NCBI RefSeq assembly: GCF_007993935.1
Contig: NZ_VITY01000013.1
Location: 1-64,000, forward strand
Origin: Bradyrhizobium macuxiense
GTDB lineage: Bacteria; Pseudomonadota; Alphaproteobacteria; Rhizobiales; Xanthobacteraceae
DNA length: 64,000 nucleotides
Reading direction: 5' to 3'
The stretch's first letter is position 1, and every line of letters starts with the position of its first letter. A program made the translations under genes and the position numbers. The notes under the pieces are model-generated. The model worked only from the letters and a program-made list of their open reading frames with translations, searched no databases and was not told the origin of the DNA. This document shows, one piece after another, positions 59,969-64,000 of this stretch.

Positions 59969-61339
59969 TCAGGCGGCGAGCGGGATCGTGGCGGCGACCG
60001 AGAGGCCGCGGCTGGCGCGGGCGATCGACAGCGAACCGCCCAGTGCGGCGACGCGCTCGCTGACGCCGGTGAGGCCGAAGCCCGCCGACTGCGCCACCTT
60101 GGCGGCATCGCCGCCGCCGTCATCCTCGACCCGCACCAGCAGCGCGTTCTCGGGGCCACTGCGCCGTTCGATCCGCAGCACGATCTCGCGCGCCGCGCTG
60201 TGGCGCAGCGCATTGGTCAGGCATTCCTGCGCGACCCGATAGGCCGTTACGGCAACCGTGCCGCTGATGTCGGCGAGGTCGCCCTGCAGATCGAGCTGGA
60301 TCATCGGCTGCGCGGTGCGCGATCGCCAGCTGTCGACGAGATCGACCAGGCTCGCTTCCAGCCCGAGCTCCTCGGCCGGCGGATGGCGCAAGCGGTTCAG
60401 CGTATCGCGCAGGCAGGCGATGATGCGGCGCGTCGCCTGCGAGATCATCCGTGCGTCCTGCGCGATTTCCGTACCGGCGGCGTATTTGTCGCCGGCGCTC
60501 GCCTCGATCGTGTTGGCGAAGGCCAGGATCGCGGTGAGATTCTGGCCGAACTCGTCGTGCAGCTCGCGCGCAAGAGCGCGGCGTTCGTCGCTACGGATTT
60601 CAAGCAGGCGCCGCGTCAGCGTCGTGCGCTCCTCCTCGGCCTGCGCGAGGCGATCGCCGAGATCGCCGACGGCGCGACCGATCATCGCAAGCTCCATCGA
60701 GCGCACGCGCGGCAATGGCGTGCGGTACTCGCCGTCGGCCATGCGGCGCAGCGCCGACACGATCGAGTGGGCGGGCGCCAGCGTATGCGCGATCGCCAGC
60801 GAGGCGAGCAGCGCGATGGCGAGCGCCATCAGCAGCGCGACATGGATGTTGTCCAGGATGTGCTGCCAGGCGAGCGCGATCGCCGCGTCCGGATCGGAGA
60901 TGGCGCGGACGGTTCCCGCGGTCGCGGCGCGGGCGCTGATCGGCCGCTCCACGGTGGCGTGCGCGCCGAGCATCGCCTGCACGGTGGCCGCGAACCAGCG
61001 CGGCGGCGCCTTGCCGATCCCCTTGCTTTGGCCGCAGAGCGGCTTCTCGAAGGCGCCGGCCGGTTCGAACTGCACGCAGATCCCCGGCGCGATCAGGCCC
61101 ATGGTTTCGATGGTGCGCCAGTCCGGTGCTGGCAGCAATTGCTCGCGCATCCGGTTGCTGCGGAGCAGCAATTCACGCCAATACAGCGCCTCGAGCGACT
61201 GCGAGACCCGCGCGGCGGAGGCCTCGGTGGCGCGATCGACGCTGCGATAGGCATCGATCGTGGCCCAGACAGTAGCGGCGCCGAGGCATAGCGCGACGAT
61301 GACGAGCAGGCGGGCGACCAGTTGAAGCACGAGGCGCAT
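59969..61339 (-). CDS. Sensor histidine kinase (HisKA_3 type), partner of the NarL-type regulator
   Basis: A 456-residue membrane kinase: a first helix (about residues 5-28), a periplasmic region of about 140 residues with cysteines in GICVQFEP and KPLCGQSKG, a second helix (HVALLMALAIALLASLAIA), a HAMP-like linker, the phosphoacceptor His in RALARELHDEFGQNLTAI and an ATPase domain (VRVEDDGGGD, then GFGLTGVSERV). I choose the ATG at 61339 with GGAG upstream; a start at 61363 lies inside a repeat hairpin. The signal is unknown. The two periplasmic cysteines could form a disulfide. Confidence 0.92.
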   Translation of the reverse strand: MRLVLQLVARLLVIVALCLGAATVWATIDAYRSVDRATEASAARVSQSLEALYWRELLLRSNRMREQLLPAPDWRTIETMGLIAPGICVQFEPAGAFEKPLCGQSKGIGKAPPRWFAATVQAMLGAHATVERPISARAATAGTVRAISDPDAAIALAWQHILDNIHVALLMALAIALLASLAIAHTLAPAHSIVSALRRMADGEYRTPLPRVRSMELAMIGRAVGDLGDRLAQAEEERTTLTRRLLEIRSDERRALARELHDEFGQNLTAILAFANTIEASAGDKYAAGTEIAQDARMISQATRRIIACLRDTLNRLRHPPAEELGLEASLVDLVDSWRSRTAQPMIQLDLQGDLADISGTVAVTAYRVAQECLTNALRHSAAREIVLRIERRSGPENALLVRVEDDGGGDAAKVAQSAGFGLTGVSERVAALGGSLSIARASRGLSVAATIPLAA

Positions 61340-61357
61340 GCGATCACTCCACGGCCG

Positions 61358-61395
61358 GAGCATGATCCGAACAGGCGCGGTGCGGTTTCATGCTC
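61358..61395. repeat. Decayed GAGCATGA palindrome
   Basis: GAGCATGA (61358-61365) and TCATGCTC (61388-61395) pair across 22 bases. The left arm continues TCCGA as in the palindrome at 46478. It lies just upstream of the histidine kinase start. Confidence 0.55.
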
Positions 61396-61589
61396 AAATG
61401 AGTGGCCTGATGCTAACAGCACCCCCGTTCCCCGCCAATCGCAAGCATGCCAAGCTATGCAGGTCGGGAAATTTGCCCGACCAAATTTGGGCAGATGTCT
61501 TTGGACGGCGCCGGCCGGCTCTGCTCTAACCGTAGCTGAGGTTCTGACACGGGCCTCGCGGAACAGTCGCCACAGGGAGCGAGCGCAGC

Positions 61590-62357
61590 ATGGACGCCAA
61601 GGTCGAGGCCGCGGCCGCACCGGCCGGCACGGACGCGGCGGAGCGCAGTGTGCTGCTGCTCTGGATGATCTTCACCGGCCTTTCGGTGTTCGCCGCCTTC
61701 CTGTTGTGGCGCTACGGGCTGATCCGCCTGATGGTCAGTTCCGACCGCACCTACATTTCCAGCGTCATCGCGGTGCTCTACGTCGTCACCTGCATCCATT
61801 GCTTCTGGCGGACGCGGGCGATCGCGCGGGAAGGTGAGGTGGCGCGGTCCTGCCGCACCATCCTCGCTGCGCCTGACGGCGCCAAGGCATTGGTATCGGA
61901 TGCGCGCGGCTTGCCGCGTGGTCTCGTCACCGATCACATCAAGAGCCTGGTTCAGAAGGCCGACGCGCAAGCCAAAGGCCGGATCGACCAGACCCTGCTG
62001 CTGCGGACGCTGGCGGACCGTCTGCGCGGCTCCAACGGTTTCGGTGCCTTCGTCTCCGACACGCTGATGAAGCTCGGCCTGCTCGGCACCATCATCGGCT
62101 TCATCATCATGCTGGCGCCGATCGCCTCGCTCGATGCCGCCGACAAGGTCGCGATGAAATCGTCGATGGGCCTGATGAGCGACGGTATGGCGGTTGCGAT
62201 GTACACGACGCTGGCCGGGCTGATCGGATCGATCCTGGTCCGGATCCAGTACTACATGCTGGATTCCGCGACCCAGCGGGTGTTCTCCGATGCCGTCGTG
62301 CTGACCGAGACCCACGTCACGCCGGCCCTGGAGCGCCGCCTTGGTACGCCGTCATGA
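61590..62357 (+). CDS. MotA/TolQ/ExbB-family proton-channel protein
   Basis: A 255-residue membrane protein. One or two N-terminal helices (LLLWMIFTGLSVFAAFLLW and YISSVIAVLYVVTCIHCF) are followed by a cytoplasmic part. The MotA/TolQ/ExbB core is in the C-terminal half (FVSDTLMKLGLLGTIIGFIIML, then LMSDGMAVAMYTTLAGLIGS), where the small-residue packed helices of the channel lie. Family members use proton flow to drive a periplasmic partner. Its stop overlaps the next start by four bases (ATGA), so the genes are coupled. The partner here is not a recognisable TolR/ExbD. Role unknown. Confidence 0.85.
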   Translation: MDAKVEAAAAPAGTDAAERSVLLLWMIFTGLSVFAAFLLWRYGLIRLMVSSDRTYISSVIAVLYVVTCIHCFWRTRAIAREGEVARSCRTILAAPDGAKALVSDARGLPRGLVTDHIKSLVQKADAQAKGRIDQTLLLRTLADRLRGSNGFGAFVSDTLMKLGLLGTIIGFIIMLAPIASLDAADKVAMKSSMGLMSDGMAVAMYTTLAGLIGSILVRIQYYMLDSATQRVFSDAVVLTETHVTPALERRLGTPS

Positions 62358-63043
62358 TGGACGAGTTCGGCCTCTATCCGCGCGAGGAGCCGTTCGATCC
62401 GCTCGGCGTCATGCTGTTCAAGGCGCTCCAGGTGATCGCCTTCCTGTTCTTCCTGGCGCTGCTTGCGGTGTCGCCGGACTCCAAGGACGGCAAGATCGAA
62501 TCCAAGGCGGAGTTCATCATCACGATGGACTGGCCGGACAACCATCCCGACGATCTCGACCTGTTCGTGCAGGACCCCGCCGGCAATATCGCCTGGTACC
62601 GGCATCGCGAGGCCGGCTTCCTGACGCTCGACCGCGACGATCGCGGCGGCGCCAACGACTTCATCGTGGTCAACGGCAAGAAGATCGCCTCGCCGATCCG
62701 CGAGGAGATCGTCACCCTGCGCGGGGTCGTCGCCGGCGAATACACCGTCAACGTCTCGCATTTCCAGGCGACGACCGGCGAGCCGGTGCAGGCGAACGTC
62801 AAGGTGCAGAAGCTCAATCCGACGGCGCAGGTGATCTTCGACGACAAGCTGACCGTCGATCACACCGGCGACGAGAAGACCGCCGTCAGGTTTCGTCTTG
62901 ATGCCGAGGGCAAGGTGATCAACGTCGACCGGCGGCCGAAATCGCTGCTCGAGACCTTCCGCAGCAGCTGGCGCAACGGCGCCGACCTCGATCCGAACAC
63001 CGGCGCCCCGAGATCCGGCGTCAGGGTGCTCCGCAATGATTAG
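62354..63043 (+). CDS. Membrane-anchored periplasmic protein coupled to the channel gene
   Basis: A 229-residue protein with one N-terminal helix (VMLFKALQVIAFLFFLALLAV) preceded by an acidic cytoplasmic segment, and a periplasmic beta-rich domain. The region DDLDLFVQDPAGNIAWYRHR resembles the DUF2135/YfaP type of calcium-binding-like fold. One helix followed by a periplasmic domain is the topology of ExbD/TolR/MotB, so it could be the stator partner of the channel protein. I do not recognise the family firmly. The reading frame overlaps both neighbours. Confidence 0.72.
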   Translation: MMDEFGLYPREEPFDPLGVMLFKALQVIAFLFFLALLAVSPDSKDGKIESKAEFIITMDWPDNHPDDLDLFVQDPAGNIAWYRHREAGFLTLDRDDRGGANDFIVVNGKKIASPIREEIVTLRGVVAGEYTVNVSHFQATTGEPVQANVKVQKLNPTAQVIFDDKLTVDHTGDEKTAVRFRLDAEGKVINVDRRPKSLLETFRSSWRNGADLDPNTGAPRSGVRVLRND

Positions 63044-63644
63044 CTTGCAGTCAGTGATCCTCACCATTGCAGTCGCCTACGCAGTGATCGGTGCGCTGCT
63101 CTTGATCGTGCTGGTCTATGCGCGGCTGCACTGGTCGCTGAAGGCGGTCGTCATCGTCGTGACCAGCGCGTTCTATTTCGTCAGCTTCGGCGGCATGCGC
63201 GGCCTGCTCGGCTGGGCCTCCGCGGAGAAGCTGCCGGCCAACTTCAAGCTGCTGTCGACGCGGATCGTGGAGCCGCATTCGCTGGAGGGCGATCCGGGCT
63301 CGATCTATCTGTGGGTCGAGGAACTCGACGAGGACAACCGGCCGAGCGCCGTGCCGCGCGCCTTCCGCATTCCCTACAGCGACGCCTTGGCCGAGCAGAC
63401 CCACACCGCCGACAACGAGATCAAGGCCGGCCATCCGCAAGGCGGGCGGGCGGCGGATTTCGGCGGCGGCGACGGCACCATCATGGACTTCGTCAGGGAG
63501 TACATCACGCCGAAGACGATCGTGGAGACCACGGGCGGCGATTCCACGACGGGGACGTTCGTGGCCCCGCCGGCGGGCGCACAGGGATCGGTGTTCACGC
63601 CGCTGCCGCCGCCCCGGATGCCGCCCAAGGACGAGCAGCAATAG
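63036..63644 (+). CDS. Membrane protein of unknown function, third gene of the channel operon
   Basis: A 202-residue protein that overlaps the preceding gene by eight bases. Two N-terminal helices (VILTIAVAYAVIGALLLIVLVYA and AVVIVVTSAFYFVSFGGM) are followed by a soluble region with FKLLSTRIVEPHSLEGDPGS and IYLWVEELDE and a Pro-rich tail (TPLPPPRMPPKDE). I do not recognise it. Its tight overlap indicates that it works with the channel protein and the middle gene. A hairpin at 63802 follows after 157 bp. Confidence 0.72.
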   Translation: MISLQSVILTIAVAYAVIGALLLIVLVYARLHWSLKAVVIVVTSAFYFVSFGGMRGLLGWASAEKLPANFKLLSTRIVEPHSLEGDPGSIYLWVEELDEDNRPSAVPRAFRIPYSDALAEQTHTADNEIKAGHPQGGRAADFGGGDGTIMDFVREYITPKTIVETTGGDSTTGTFVAPPAGAQGSVFTPLPPPRMPPKDEQQ

Positions 63645-63801
63645 GACGAGGCGCACCGGCTGAGGATGGCATAAAAATAGGGATCGCCAATAATCGGTCA
63701 GCGGGGTGGACAGTAGTGATCCGGAATCCCGCCAACGGTCAGCTCGGTGTAATCTAATTCCTAACCGGGGCTAGATTTTATCCCGAAGCCATTTTCCCGG
63801 C

Positions 63802-63831
63802 AAAGGGGCCGCTGCGTGAAGCGGCCCCTTT
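63802..63831. terminator. Bidirectional hairpin between convergent genes
   Basis: AAAGGGGCCGCT and AGCGGCCCCTTT form a 12-bp stem with loop GCGTGA. The A- and T-rich ends of the stem could serve either the channel operon or the convergent small gene at 63857. Confidence 0.75.
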
Positions 63832-63856
63832 CGATTCCAGCGCCGCCAAAGCGATC

Positions 63857-63970
63857 TCACACCGACAGGAATGCGATCGCGACAACCATCAGCCACCCGA
63901 CAATGACGAGCGAGGCCACCGCGCCGGCGGTGATCTTGGCGATCTCCTTGAAAGTGATTGGGTGGTCCAT
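63857..63970 (-). CDS. Small 37-residue membrane protein
   Basis: The minus strand encodes a 37-residue protein: a short polar start (MDHPITFKEIAKITAG), then one hydrophobic helix (VASLVIVGWLMVVAIAFLSV). A GGAGAGG ribosome site stands six bases before the ATG at 63970, which supports translation. It resembles short single-helix proteins found in rhizobial genomes, but I cannot name a family. A terminator-like hairpin follows at 63802-63831. Confidence 0.65.
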   Translation of the reverse strand: MDHPITFKEIAKITAGAVASLVIVGWLMVVAIAFLSV

Positions 63971-64000
63971 GCAAACCTCTCCTGGCAAGCCTTTCTTGGG

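Overview
The window looks like a chromosomal segment of a slow-growing rhizobial alphaproteobacterium, most likely Bradyrhizobium or a close relative in the Nitrobacteraceae. The reasons are the high GC content, the protein sequences of the core genes (PurC, PurS, PurQ, PurL, PurB, RpsD, monothiol Grx, BolA, DUF1476), and several short palindromic repeats of the kind scattered through Bradyrhizobium genomes. This is an inference from the sequence alone. No rRNA, tRNA, CRISPR array, prophage or insertion sequence was seen.

Positions 1-12300 form an accessory detoxification and regulation block. It holds a catalase-like protein, four AraC-family regulators in two tandem pairs, an EmrA/EmrB-type efflux pair, a metallo-beta-lactamase-fold hydrolase, a GST-like protein and a di-heme cytochrome c. 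A pair of boxes (consensus GCAATCGCTCT, start-to-start spacing 20 bp) recurs upstream of several of these genes, which suggests one AraC-controlled regulon.

Positions 12300-21500 are mixed: an orphan amino-acid-type binding protein, a PACE efflux protein divergent from a LysR regulator, an SDR, a diguanylate cyclase, a DUF21 membrane protein, cyanase, a PEP-mutase/isocitrate-lyase family enzyme with a divergent LysR regulator, and the DUF1476 ATP-synthase inhibitor.

Positions 21800-59110 carry a dispersed core framework: purC-purS-(secreted protein)-purQ, then purL, bolA, grxD, rpsD, murI and purB. Accessory genes lie between these landmarks: a TctC-type binding protein, IalB-like protein, TPR protein, EamA transporter, HxlR/GST divergon, solo PstS with a Pho-box-like promoter, O-methyltransferase, a large phosphodiesterase-like protein, PaaI thioesterase, small stress membrane proteins, acyltransferase 3, LtrA, an egtB-egtD pair for ergothioneine-type chemistry, a macro-domain protein, three penicillin-binding-like serine hydrolases, threonine aldolase, an E2-like acyltransferase, a frameshifted cupin gene, an HpcH/HpaI aldolase, cytochrome b561, agmatine deiminase and an M20 amidohydrolase.

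Positions 59299-63970 hold a NarL-type two-component system divergent from a tightly overlapping three-gene operon: a MotA/TolQ/ExbB-family channel protein and two unrecognised membrane-anchored proteins. A 37-residue membrane protein follows. That operon and the AraC-box regulon are the best candidates here for under-described biology.
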